Shown one piece after another: positions 26,358 to 35,123 of a stretch of DNA of 64,000 nucleotides. Position numbers and translations under genes: made by a program. The notes beneath the pieces are model-generated. The model had not been told where the DNA came from. It made no database searches and saw only the letters and a program-made list of their open reading frames with translations. Source of the DNA: GCA-2732755 sp965228265 (GTDB taxonomy: Bacteria > Planctomycetota > Phycisphaerae > Phycisphaerales > UBA1924); NCBI GenBank assembly GCA_965228265.1, contig OZ245804.1:868001-932000 (forward strand), given 5' to 3'. Position 1 is the first letter of the stretch; every line of letters begins with the position of its first letter.

Positions 26358-27728
26358 ATGAACACGAATTCGATGTCCCTCGATCGTGCATCCCGCATCT
26401 GTACCCCCGCACGCGCAGCCGCCACCGCGGCCATGCTCATGCTCGCCGCCGGTGCCAGCGCCCAGTGCGCCGCCACCGACGTCTACGACGCCCCTTACTC
26501 GGCCACCACGGGCGACCTGCCCATGGGTGCTGCCACGGGCGACCTCAACAACGACGGCTTCATCGACGTCGTGACCGCCAACAACTTCGGCCACAGCGCT
26601 TCCATCCTCTACGGCAACGGTGACGGCACCCTCCAGACCGCCATCGACATCGACGCCGTCGAGCCCGGCTCCATCGAAACTGTCGGCGTCCTCCAGGCCG
26701 GCATCGCCGACTTCAACGGCGACGGCTGGAACGACATCGCCCTCGGCGTCCAGTCGCCCGACCTCGGCAACGTCGGCATCGGCATCCTCCTCAACGACGG
26801 CACCGGCGGCTTCTCGGGCCCGCCCACCTACTACGCCTACTCCACGCAGCTCCGCGGCCTCGAAATCGCCGACATGACCGGTGACGGCGAACTCGACATC
26901 ATCTACGCCAACCGCGACGACGACACCATCAACATCGTCCCCGGCAACGGCGACGGCACCTTCGACTCCGAGATCTTCATCGACTTCACCGGCGGACCCG
27001 TCGGCGTCGCGCTCGCCGACTACAACAACGACGGCCACCTCGACGTCGCCGCCCCCATGGTCTTCTCGAACGAAATCCTCATCGCCACCGGCGACAGCAA
27101 CGGCAACCTCACCGAGTTCGCTCGGTTCTCCGCTGACGGACCCGAAGGCATCGCCGTCGGTGATCTCAACGGCGACGGCTTCGAAGACCTCGCCACCCCC
27201 TACCTCAACGGCGACGCCGTCCAGTACTTCCTGGGCAATGGCGACGGCACCTTCGGCGCGAAGCAGTCCATCAGCACCGGACCCAGCTCCCTCCCCATCG
27301 CCATCGCCATCGGCGACGCCAACCACGACGGCTTCGACGACATCCACGCGGGCCTCTTCATCGCCAACGCCGTTCAGGTCATCCTGAGCAACGGCGACGG
27401 CACCTTCCAGGCCGGCCAGGACTTCCCCGTCGGCTCGCGTCCCCGCCACTTCACCTTCGGTGACCTCAACGGCGACGGCAACGACGACCTCGTGGCTGCC
27501 AACGGCGCGACCTCGGGCACCGTCACCATTCTCCTCAACACCTGCTCCGGCGCCGAGCCCTGCCTCGCCGACGCAAACGAAGACGGCATGCTCTCGCCCG
27601 CCGACTTCAGCGCCTGGGTCGCTCAGTTCAACTCCGCCGGCCCGCTCTGCGATCAGAACAACGACGGCATGTGCTCCCCCGCTGACTTCTCGGCCTGGGT
27701 TGCCAACTACAACGCCGGCTGCAACTAA
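26358..27728 (+). CDS. Secreted FG-GAP/VCBS beta-propeller protein with GC-type dockerin
   Basis: 456 residues; ATG at 26358 with AAAGGA 7 bp upstream. The N-terminus is long (signal peptide to about residue 36). Residues 50-395 contain about seven blades of the FG-GAP/VCBS type: D.N.DG..D(V/I/L)... followed by GNGDGTF repeats, each with calcium-binding Asp/Asn. These make a seven-bladed propeller used for adhesion or ligand binding. A GC-type dockerin (about 402-455) plus a final Asn ends it. Its promoter is flanked by two inverted copies of a putative operator and faces an unrecognised possible-HTH gene. Ends in a strong terminator. Confidence 0.9.
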   Translation: MNTNSMSLDRASRICTPARAAATAAMLMLAAGASAQCAATDVYDAPYSATTGDLPMGAATGDLNNDGFIDVVTANNFGHSASILYGNGDGTLQTAIDIDAVEPGSIETVGVLQAGIADFNGDGWNDIALGVQSPDLGNVGIGILLNDGTGGFSGPPTYYAYSTQLRGLEIADMTGDGELDIIYANRDDDTINIVPGNGDGTFDSEIFIDFTGGPVGVALADYNNDGHLDVAAPMVFSNEILIATGDSNGNLTEFARFSADGPEGIAVGDLNGDGFEDLATPYLNGDAVQYFLGNGDGTFGAKQSISTGPSSLPIAIAIGDANHDGFDDIHAGLFIANAVQVILSNGDGTFQAGQDFPVGSRPRHFTFGDLNGDGNDDLVAANGATSGTVTILLNTCSGAEPCLADANEDGMLSPADFSAWVAQFNSAGPLCDQNNDGMCSPADFSAWVANYNAGCN

Positions 27729-27764
27729 CCCCCTGAGCTGACAGAACTCAGCTTCACTCTGGAA

Positions 27765-27798
27765 GGCCGCGTGCACCCGCACGCGGTCTTTCATTTTT
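27765..27798 (+). terminator. Intrinsic terminator after the FG-GAP gene
   Basis: A 10-bp stem with one G-U pair (27765-27774 with 27779-27788), loop ACCC, then TTTCATTTTT. Confidence 0.93.
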
Positions 27799-27911
27799 CA
27801 ACCGCGCCCTCATCAACCACAGTGCAGCGCAGACCTTGCGCCGAGCGTGCATTTCTCCCGCAAGCCGAGCGATCGGCTCGATACCCGTGCAGCGAAGCCC
27901 GGGAGACCATT

Positions 27912-30269
27912 ATGCACACGGACCGACTGCTCACCGCATCCCTCGCACTGGCTCTTGCCGCAGCCTCCAACGCCCAAACGCACGTCTACGTCGACGACGA
28001 CGCCCCCGTCGGGGGCGACGGCCTGTCCTGGCAAACCGCATTCAACGACCTCCACGACGCGATCGACCTCGCCAAAGCACTCGGGCAGAACCGGGGCGAA
28101 ATCCGCATCGCCGGCGGGGTCTACAAGCCAGACCGTGGTACAGGTGACCGATCGATGGCATTCCTCGTGCCAACGCCCGCACAATTCTCACCCCATTACA
28201 CACTCAAGGGCGGCTACGCGGGCCTGCAACTCCCATCCACGCCAGACACCCGAAACCCTGATCTGTTCCCGACGACTCTTGAGGGAGACCTCCTCGGCGA
28301 CGACACAGCAGACCCCGGCACACGCGAAGACAACTCGAACACCCTCATCGTGCTCGGCGACGAAACAAGCACATCGTTCCAGCCCTTGTCTGCGATCACA
28401 CTCGAAGGCCTCCGGTTCACGGGTGCTTCTTCCGGTGCCGTGCGGGGCGTCGTTTCAGGCATCACGCTGACCTTCAACGAGTGTCGTCTCTACGAAAATC
28501 AGGGAAGCACCGGATCGGCGATGAGCCTGAGGGGCGCCAACCTGTACATCAGCAACACCATTGTCCAGGGCAACAGCTCGCACCCGAGCGCCCAGGGCAT
28601 CGGCGATGCCGCGGTTGTGCTCACAAACTGCAACACGCGGATCAACGACTCCACCTTCGGCTTCAATGTGATCGCCAACAGCAACGCGGGTGCCGTCCGG
28701 CTCACTGGCGGCGAGGCATATATCAATGATTCATTGTTCCTCGGAAACTTCGCAGGCAGGGGCGGCGGGGCCATCGGATGCCAAGCCGCCCGCCTGATCG
28801 CGGATCGGTGCGAGTTCTTCGGGAATACCGCAGCCGGCAACGCCGGGGGCGGGGCGGTCCGTGTCGATGCCGACTCGGTGTACAGCTCTGTGATCTCAAA
28901 CTCCACGTTCCAGTACAACGAATCAATCTTTGGCGGCGCGGTCTACAGCGCCGGGCCTTTGAACATCCAGGACTGCGTATTCGATCAGAACACAGCAAAC
29001 TCCGGCGGCGCCTTCGCGGGCACGGCCGCGATCCTGACTTGCAGCTTCACAAGGAATCACGCGGACGATGCCGGTGGCGCAGTCCTCTTCGCAGATGGTG
29101 CTCGTGCCTCCGCGTGTGAGTTCATCGAAAACAACACCGGTGGATCGGGCGGTGCCGTCGCACTTTCATCGGATCTCGACGAGAGCGCCAACGTCTGGTT
29201 CCTCGGGTGCGACTTCATCGACAACGAAGCCGTGCACGCGGGCGGGGCGATTCAGGGACCAGCAAGCATCCGAGACAGCTACTTCGGATCCAACACGGCG
29301 CAGCAGAACGGCGGGGCCATCGCCGAAGCACTGTTGCTGTGGGACTCGACCGTGATCGACAACCTCTCACGCAGTGGCGTCGGTGGGGGCGTGTATCACA
29401 TCCAGGAAATTGTCGGATGCGAGATCATCAGCAATCAAGCCAGACGCGGCGGCGGCATCGCGGACGCAAACCTCATTGAAGCAACGTTCATCTCCGAGAA
29501 CTACGGCGTTGCCCATGCGGGCGGTGTGCTGCTGGAGGAAGATGTCGTCTCCGTGATCCGCGACTCGGTCTTCCACAACAACAGCGTCGGCAGCTTCTCC
29601 ACGCATACTGATCTCTACAAGAACCACAACGAGCATCTCGACATCCTCCGATCAACGTTCGTCCAGACAAACCCGAACCCGCGGGTCATGATCGGCCTCA
29701 ACGACGGCGAGAACTGGCTCGAATCGAACATCATCTGGGCGACCCATGCCGGGCCGGGTGCGCAGATCACCACCGGCAGAGACACGCCAACCGCATTCAT
29801 CCACAACAACATCTACGGCGGAACCGACGGCGGGGTGAACGCCACGTGGATCGACGATCTCTACTTCATCGGCGGCAATATCTCCGCAAACCCAAGGTTC
29901 GTCGACGCGGCGACCGGCGATGTCAGACTCAACCCCGGCTCGCCCTGCATCGACGCCGGCTATGTCTTCGGCAGCATCGAGACCGATGAAGATGTCTACG
30001 GCCAATCACGCAGAGCCCACAACGACCCGGGGATGCCAAACATCGGGTACGGCCAAGGCGGCTACCTCGACATCGGAGCCGTCGAATTCCAGGGCACCAG
30101 TTGCTTCGCCGACACCAACTTTGACGGCTTCCTCACCCCAGCAGACTTCTCCGCATGGGTCGCCGCGTACAACCAGAGTGACTTCGTCGCCGATCAGAAC
30201 CGCGACGGCGTGTTGACGCCCTCCGACTTCTCCGCATGGGTCGCCAACTACAACACCGGCTGCCCATAA
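27912..30269 (+). CDS. Secreted right-handed beta-helix protein with dockerin variant
   Basis: 785 residues; ATG at 27912 with GGGAG upstream; the frame is open further 5' but only this start gives a signal peptide (to about residue 22). Residues about 150-560 are parallel beta-helix repeats with the recurring pattern C.F..N.A..GGA(I/V), like chlamydial Pmp or pectin-lyase-fold proteins. The N-terminus has V.DDDAP.GGDGLSW.TAF.DL, usual for planctomycete beta-helix proteins. The dockerin (about 731-784) keeps both loops (DTNFDG, DQNRDG) but lacks both middle cysteines, while keeping the first and last. One extra Pro follows. The target is unknown; polysaccharide binding is a guess. Confidence 0.88.
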   Translation: MHTDRLLTASLALALAAASNAQTHVYVDDDAPVGGDGLSWQTAFNDLHDAIDLAKALGQNRGEIRIAGGVYKPDRGTGDRSMAFLVPTPAQFSPHYTLKGGYAGLQLPSTPDTRNPDLFPTTLEGDLLGDDTADPGTREDNSNTLIVLGDETSTSFQPLSAITLEGLRFTGASSGAVRGVVSGITLTFNECRLYENQGSTGSAMSLRGANLYISNTIVQGNSSHPSAQGIGDAAVVLTNCNTRINDSTFGFNVIANSNAGAVRLTGGEAYINDSLFLGNFAGRGGGAIGCQAARLIADRCEFFGNTAAGNAGGGAVRVDADSVYSSVISNSTFQYNESIFGGAVYSAGPLNIQDCVFDQNTANSGGAFAGTAAILTCSFTRNHADDAGGAVLFADGARASACEFIENNTGGSGGAVALSSDLDESANVWFLGCDFIDNEAVHAGGAIQGPASIRDSYFGSNTAQQNGGAIAEALLLWDSTVIDNLSRSGVGGGVYHIQEIVGCEIISNQARRGGGIADANLIEATFISENYGVAHAGGVLLEEDVVSVIRDSVFHNNSVGSFSTHTDLYKNHNEHLDILRSTFVQTNPNPRVMIGLNDGENWLESNIIWATHAGPGAQITTGRDTPTAFIHNNIYGGTDGGVNATWIDDLYFIGGNISANPRFVDAATGDVRLNPGSPCIDAGYVFGSIETDEDVYGQSRRAHNDPGMPNIGYGQGGYLDIGAVEFQGTSCFADTNFDGFLTPADFSAWVAAYNQSDFVADQNRDGVLTPSDFSAWVANYNTGCP

Positions 30270-30507
30270 ACACACCACACAGGTCCAATTTCAGCCGATA
30301 ACCACCAGCTCTTTGGCCCTGTGCCGATGGCCGGTTTGTTTGCACGCTGTTCATCAAGAACCGCCCGTTCTCGCGCCGCTTCCGAAGTTTGAGCAACCCT
30401 ACGACCGGATATCCCGTATTCTGAAACCAGACGACGGAAAGGGTGCGCTTTCACTGGCACACCCGGGGGGCCGTGGTCTCTTTCGAAAGAACGGGGAGGA
30501 GTTGAAT

Positions 30508-32775
30508 ATGTCGTATCCCGCCAAGTGGTCGGTCTGTACCGCTGCCCTCATGCTCGCTGCAGGCAGCGCCATCGCAAGCACCAGTGTCAGCCTTCACCCG
30601 GGCGGCGAAGAAGAACGCCTGCTCGGAAAGGGCGACGCCTCTGACGCCCGCTTCGGCAATTTCCCTGCGAACAACATCACCTTCCTCAGCCAGGTCTCCC
30701 TCTCCCAGTTCGGGCTCGGCGCTTCCAGCGGCAACGACTGCTGGGGCTACACCACGCCCCAGGGCAAAGAAATCGCCATCATGGGACTCGAGACCGGCAC
30801 CGGCTTCGTCGATATCACCGACCCGCTCAACCCTGTCATCATCGGAACCTTCTCGGGCCCCTCCAGCCTCTGGCGTGATGTCAAAGTCCTCGGGGACGTC
30901 GCATACGTCGTCACCGAAGGCGGCAACCACATCCAGAAGTTCGATCTCTCCGACGCCGATAACGGCAACATCGGAAACCTCGGATACTCCAGCTACTCCG
31001 GCGCAGGCTCCACGCACAACATCGTCGCCAACGAAGACTCCGGCTACATCTACCGCGTCGGCGGCGCGTCCGACATGGGGCTCAGGGCCTACGGCGTCGG
31101 CGCCAACGGCGCTCCCGGCTCCGCCAGCAGCCCCTCACAACAGGCCATCCAGTCCAACCTCTACGTCCACGACGCGCAGGTCGTGAACTACACTACAGGC
31201 CCATACGCCGGCCGGGAAATCGCCTTCCTCTGCTCGGGCTTCGGCAACGGCTCCTCCGACACGCGTCTCCGTGTCTACGACGTCACCAACAAATCCAACA
31301 TGTTCGAGCTCGACAACGTCGCCTACCCGAACCGCCAGTTCTGTCACCAGGGCTGGCTCAGCGAAGACCGCAAGTACTTCTACGTCAACGACGAGCTCGA
31401 CGAGGGTGCTGTCGTCGGCACTACCACGCTGCACATCTTCAACGTCGAAGACCTCGAGAACATCTTCTACGTCAGAGCATGGTCCAACGGCAACACCGCG
31501 CGTGACCACAACCTCTACGTCAAGGACAACTACATCTACGCCGCCAACTACCGCTCGGGCCTCCGCATCCACGACATCTCCGACCCCGAGAACCCCGTCG
31601 AGGTTGCCTGGTTCGATACGTACCCCTCAGACGACGGCACCGGCTACGACGGCGCCTGGTCCAACTACCCATACTTCCCCTCGGGCAACGTCATCATCTC
31701 CGACATCCAGCAGGGCCTCGTCGTTGTCCGCCCTGCGCTCGATGTCCTCACCTTCAACGTCGACTCGTCCCTCGGCTCGATCATCGATCCCGCCGGCGGC
31801 AACACGACCACCGTCACCATCTCCGAACGCAACGTCACACTCGACCCGACCTCGCCGGTGCTCAACATCCGCGACGAATCCGGGGTGATCACCACCCTCG
31901 CCGGAACACCGACCGGCACCGCCGGACAGTTCACCTTCGCGACCCCGCCGCTCGACTGCTACGAGCAGATCGACTGGTGGATCAGCGCTGAAACCACGAC
32001 CGGTGAGGCATTCACCGTGCCCGCGCTCGCACCCGCCGAGACCTTCAGCACGGTCGTCGCCACGAGCCTGAGCAGCATCTTCGCCGACAACGCCGAGACC
32101 GATCTCGGCTACTCGGTCAGCGGCACCGCCAGCGATGGGCACTGGACCCGCGGCGTGCCCGTCAACTCCGGTCGCGGCGACCCCGCGACCGATGCCGACG
32201 GCTCCGGCCGAGCATGGCTCACCGACAACGAAGCCGGGAACTCCGACGTCGACAACGGCGAAACCATCCTCACCGGGCCCGTCATCGACGCATCCGCCGG
32301 CGGCACGCTCAGCTACTCCTACTGGCTCAACGACATCCCCACAGGCGAGATCGGCTCCGAGGACTACCTCCGTGTTCAGTACGCCACCAACACCGCAGGC
32401 TCGAACTGGACCACACTCCACACCCACACCGATGCGCTCAACCAGTGGCGTCAGGCCACCGCCATCGTCGGCGCCGGCGGCGACATCCCCGCCACGAGCA
32501 CACTCCGCCTGCGATTCATCGCAGCCGACAACTCGCCCGGACAGGTCGTCGAAGCGGGCATCGACGCCATCACGCTCGAAGCCTTCGACTGCGTCGAGCC
32601 CCCGAGCTGTACCGCCGATACCAACGGCGACGGCATCCTGAGCCCCGCCGACTTCAGCGCCTGGGTCGCCGCGTTCAACGCACAGGCACCCGAGTGCGAC
32701 CAGAACGCCGACGGCTCCTGCACCCCGGCCGACTTCTCTGCCTGGGTCGCAAACTACAACGCCGGCTGCGACTAA
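30508..32775 (+). CDS. Secreted choice-of-anchor-B-like propeller with GC-type dockerin
   Basis: 755 residues; GGGGAGGAG (30493-30501) sets the ATG at 30508. A signal peptide ends near residue 24. Residues 45-420 are a propeller with LVIVD-type blades (FVDITDPLNPVIIGTF, GDVAYVVTEGGNHIQKFDL, ISDPENPVEVAWFDTYPSDD), and the order matches what is annotated as the choice-of-anchor B family. Residues 445-510 are a small beta module and 525-695 the MAM-like module seen in the metalloproteases at 18095 and 20770. A GC-type dockerin (about 701-754) plus a final Asp ends the protein. It shares tail architecture with the proteases but has no catalytic motif. Confidence 0.88.
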   Translation: MSYPAKWSVCTAALMLAAGSAIASTSVSLHPGGEEERLLGKGDASDARFGNFPANNITFLSQVSLSQFGLGASSGNDCWGYTTPQGKEIAIMGLETGTGFVDITDPLNPVIIGTFSGPSSLWRDVKVLGDVAYVVTEGGNHIQKFDLSDADNGNIGNLGYSSYSGAGSTHNIVANEDSGYIYRVGGASDMGLRAYGVGANGAPGSASSPSQQAIQSNLYVHDAQVVNYTTGPYAGREIAFLCSGFGNGSSDTRLRVYDVTNKSNMFELDNVAYPNRQFCHQGWLSEDRKYFYVNDELDEGAVVGTTTLHIFNVEDLENIFYVRAWSNGNTARDHNLYVKDNYIYAANYRSGLRIHDISDPENPVEVAWFDTYPSDDGTGYDGAWSNYPYFPSGNVIISDIQQGLVVVRPALDVLTFNVDSSLGSIIDPAGGNTTTVTISERNVTLDPTSPVLNIRDESGVITTLAGTPTGTAGQFTFATPPLDCYEQIDWWISAETTTGEAFTVPALAPAETFSTVVATSLSSIFADNAETDLGYSVSGTASDGHWTRGVPVNSGRGDPATDADGSGRAWLTDNEAGNSDVDNGETILTGPVIDASAGGTLSYSYWLNDIPTGEIGSEDYLRVQYATNTAGSNWTTLHTHTDALNQWRQATAIVGAGGDIPATSTLRLRFIAADNSPGQVVEAGIDAITLEAFDCVEPPSCTADTNGDGILSPADFSAWVAAFNAQAPECDQNADGSCTPADFSAWVANYNAGCD

Positions 32776-32802
32776 AGCCGCCACAGGCCCACCAATCCCT
32801 CA

Positions 32803-32840
32803 CGAACCCCGGTCTGCGCCGGGGTTCGTTTCTTTTTTTC
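32803..32840 (+). terminator. Strong intrinsic terminator
   Basis: Perfect 10-bp stem (32803-32812 with 32819-32828), loop TCTGCG, then TTTCTTTTTTT. It closes the dockerin island before recR. Confidence 0.96.
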
Positions 32841-32898
32841 ATGTCCCCATCGGCACAGATCACGCGACAACACGCACCCTTCCAACACCCGGACCGAA

Positions 32899-32904
32899 TA
32901 CAAT
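32899..32904 (+). promoter_or_regulatory. Candidate -10 box TACAAT directly before recR
   Basis: TACAAT ends 5 bp before the GTG at 32910, so transcription would start about at the codon itself (possible leaderless mRNA). Confidence 0.4.
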
Positions 32905-32909
32905 CCAGT

Positions 32910-33575
32910 GTGCCTTCGCCGCGCAAACAACCCGCCGATTCACGTCACGGCCCCGCCTACCCCGCGCCCGTCGAACGGCTCCTCACCGAGCTCACACGAC
33001 TGCCCGGCATCGGACGCCGGTCCGCCGAACGCGTCGCCTTCCACCTCCTCCGCGGCGACGCCGAATCCGCCAAGCGACTCGCCAAAGCCGTCACAGACGT
33101 CAAATCCGCCATCGGCCACTGCGCCGTCTGCTCAAACCTCACCGAGTCCTCGCCCTGCCCCGTCTGCGCCAGCGAGAAACGCGACCGCTCAACCGTCCTC
33201 GTTGTCGAGCAGCCACGCGACCAGATCGCCATCGAACAGACCGCCATGTACCGAGGCCTCTACCACGTCCTCCTCGGACGCATCTCGCCACTCGACGGCA
33301 TCGGACCCGAGCACCTCACCACGAAAGACCTCCTCGCACGCATCGATGACCCGACCAAAAACGCCGGCAACGTCCGAGTCGAAGAAGTCATCCTCGGCAT
33401 GAACCCCACCGTCGAAGGCGACGGAACAGCGCTCTACCTCATGCAGGAACTCCAAGCCCGGTCCGTCCGCGTCACACGACTTGCGCGAGGCCTGCCCTCC
33501 GGCTGGTCGATGGAACTGGCAAGCAAAGCCGTCCTCGCCGACGCCATCGAAGGCCGACAGAAGATCAAGGAGTAG
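32910..33575 (+). CDS. recR: Recombination mediator RecR
   Basis: 221 residues from GTG at 32910; an in-frame ATG at 32841 would add 23 residues but falls against the T-tract of the terminator. RecR features in order: N-terminal HhH region (LTRLPGIGRRSAERVAFHLL), zinc finger C..C....SPCPVC, Toprim domain beginning VLVVEQPRDQIAIEQ and ending with EVILGMNP..EGD.TALYL, and the C-terminal LARGLPSG..ME. RecR with RecO/RecF loads RecA at gapped DNA. Length is normal (about 200) with a 20-residue N-terminal extension. It is followed by rpoN 11 bp later, with AAGGAG inside the last codons of recR, so the two are probably co-transcribed. Confidence 0.96.
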   Translation: MPSPRKQPADSRHGPAYPAPVERLLTELTRLPGIGRRSAERVAFHLLRGDAESAKRLAKAVTDVKSAIGHCAVCSNLTESSPCPVCASEKRDRSTVLVVEQPRDQIAIEQTAMYRGLYHVLLGRISPLDGIGPEHLTTKDLLARIDDPTKNAGNVRVEEVILGMNPTVEGDGTALYLMQELQARSVRVTRLARGLPSGWSMELASKAVLADAIEGRQKIKE

Positions 33576-33586
33576 GCACCCACACC

Positions 33587-35068
33587 ATGGCCATGCGTTT
33601 CGAGCAATCTCAGGGCATGAAGCTCGGCCAGAGCATGAAGCTCTCGCCGCGCGTCATCCAGTCGATGGAGATCCTCCAGCTCCCCATCGCCGAGCTCGAA
33701 GAACGCATCGAACAGGAACTCGAGAACAACATCGCCCTCGAACTCGCCGAGCCCGAACGCGACGACCTCGACGAACCCATCAACCGCGAAGAAGCCACCG
33801 ACGCCGACTCCGATTCATTCGAACACCTCGAAGACCTCGCCCGCGATAACCCCGACTACGCCGAGAACGCCTTCGACACCTACCGCCAGCCCGCCAAGCC
33901 CGACGGCGAACGCGACGCCAAAACCGACGCCATGGCAAGCGCCCCCGCGCGCTCCGGCACACTCCACGAACAACTCCTCGAACAGTGGCGCCTCACCGAC
34001 GTCGAGCCCGACATCATCGAGGCCGGCGTCGTCCTCATCGGATTCCTCGCCGACGACGGCTACCTCCGCACGCCGCTCGACGAGATCCTCACCAAAGCAC
34101 CCGCCAGCCTGAATCTCACGCGCGAGCGACTCGAAGAAGCGCTCCAGGCCATCCAGCTCGTTCTCGAGCCCCCGGGCGTGGCCGCCCGCGACATCCCCGA
34201 GTGCCTGCTCCTCCAGCTCGGCGCGATCGAGGCCGACCCGACCGACGCCACCGACGACGCCCTCCTCGCCCGCGTGCGCACACTCATCACCGATCACCTG
34301 GACGACCTCTCCCAGAACCGCCTGCCGCGCGTCGCCTCAGAGTCCGGCCTCTCGATGGATGAGATCCGCGAAGCCCTCGACTTCATGCGCCGCCTGAACC
34401 TCGCCCCCGCGCGACAGCTCGTTCAGACCCGTCCCGAGATCATCACCCCCGACGCCATCGTCGAGTACGACGAGGAATCCGACAGCTACTACGCCTACCT
34501 CAACGACCGCCGGGCCGCCAACCTGCGCGTCAACGAGGAATACGCCCGCCTCTCGACCGACAAGTCGCTCGAGAAGAAGGACCGCGAGTTCATCAAGACC
34601 AACATCTCCAACGCGTCCTGGCTCATCGACGCCCTCGCCCAGCGCTCGAGCACTCTGCTCCGCGTCATCCGCGTCGTCGTCGACGCCCAGCGCGACTACT
34701 TCGACTTCGGCCCGACAAGCCTCAAGCCACTGCCCATGACCCAGGTCGCCGACCAGCTCGGTGTCCACGTCGCCACCGTCAGCCGGGCCGTCGCCGACAA
34801 ACATCTCCAGACACCCCGCGGCATCGTCCCGCTCCGCTCCTTCTTCTCGGGCGGCCTCTCCACCGAGTCAGGCCAGGACATGAGCTACGACGCCGTCAAA
34901 GCCGCCCTCCGCGAGATCGTCGACAACGAAGACCCCGCAAAGCCCCTTTCCGACGACGCCCTCGCCGACGCCCTCAAAGACCGCGGCATCGAAATCGCCC
35001 GCCGCACCGTCGCCAAATACCGAGGCCAACTCGACATCCCAAGCGCGCGCCTGCGGAAGAAGCACTAA
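33587..35068 (+). CDS. rpoN: RNA polymerase sigma-54 factor
   Basis: 493 residues. Region I (1-50) has the Gln/Leu-rich pattern Q.MKL.QSMKLSPR..QSMEILQLP..EL..RI..EL..N that contacts activators. Region II is acidic (about 55-115). Region III contains the core-binding domain and the HTH (about 390-430). The RpoN box reads ARRTVAKYR near residue 474, one of the most diagnostic sigma-54 motifs. Length is typical (about 480). Ribosome site AAGGAG overlaps the recR stop. No enhancer-binding protein gene is in this window, but a sigma-54-like promoter sequence lies upstream of clpC. Confidence 0.97.
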   Translation: MAMRFEQSQGMKLGQSMKLSPRVIQSMEILQLPIAELEERIEQELENNIALELAEPERDDLDEPINREEATDADSDSFEHLEDLARDNPDYAENAFDTYRQPAKPDGERDAKTDAMASAPARSGTLHEQLLEQWRLTDVEPDIIEAGVVLIGFLADDGYLRTPLDEILTKAPASLNLTRERLEEALQAIQLVLEPPGVAARDIPECLLLQLGAIEADPTDATDDALLARVRTLITDHLDDLSQNRLPRVASESGLSMDEIREALDFMRRLNLAPARQLVQTRPEIITPDAIVEYDEESDSYYAYLNDRRAANLRVNEEYARLSTDKSLEKKDREFIKTNISNASWLIDALAQRSSTLLRVIRVVVDAQRDYFDFGPTSLKPLPMTQVADQLGVHVATVSRAVADKHLQTPRGIVPLRSFFSGGLSTESGQDMSYDAVKAALREIVDNEDPAKPLSDDALADALKDRGIEIARRTVAKYRGQLDIPSARLRKKH

Positions 35069-35123
35069 TTACAAGCTCACTAAAGAGCCGCGGGCGTAAG
35101 CACGCGGACCTGGTGTCCCGCAA

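Noticed and set aside
26292..27794. Minus-strand open frame of 500 codons
   Set aside because: Antisense to the FG-GAP gene; Val/Gly/Asp repeats arise from the reverse complement of the propeller repeats.
371..32770. Repeated dockerin DNA as a CRISPR array or mobile repeat
   Set aside because: Repeats are kilobases apart, in coding frame, and vary at third codon positions; there is no spacer structure or cas gene.
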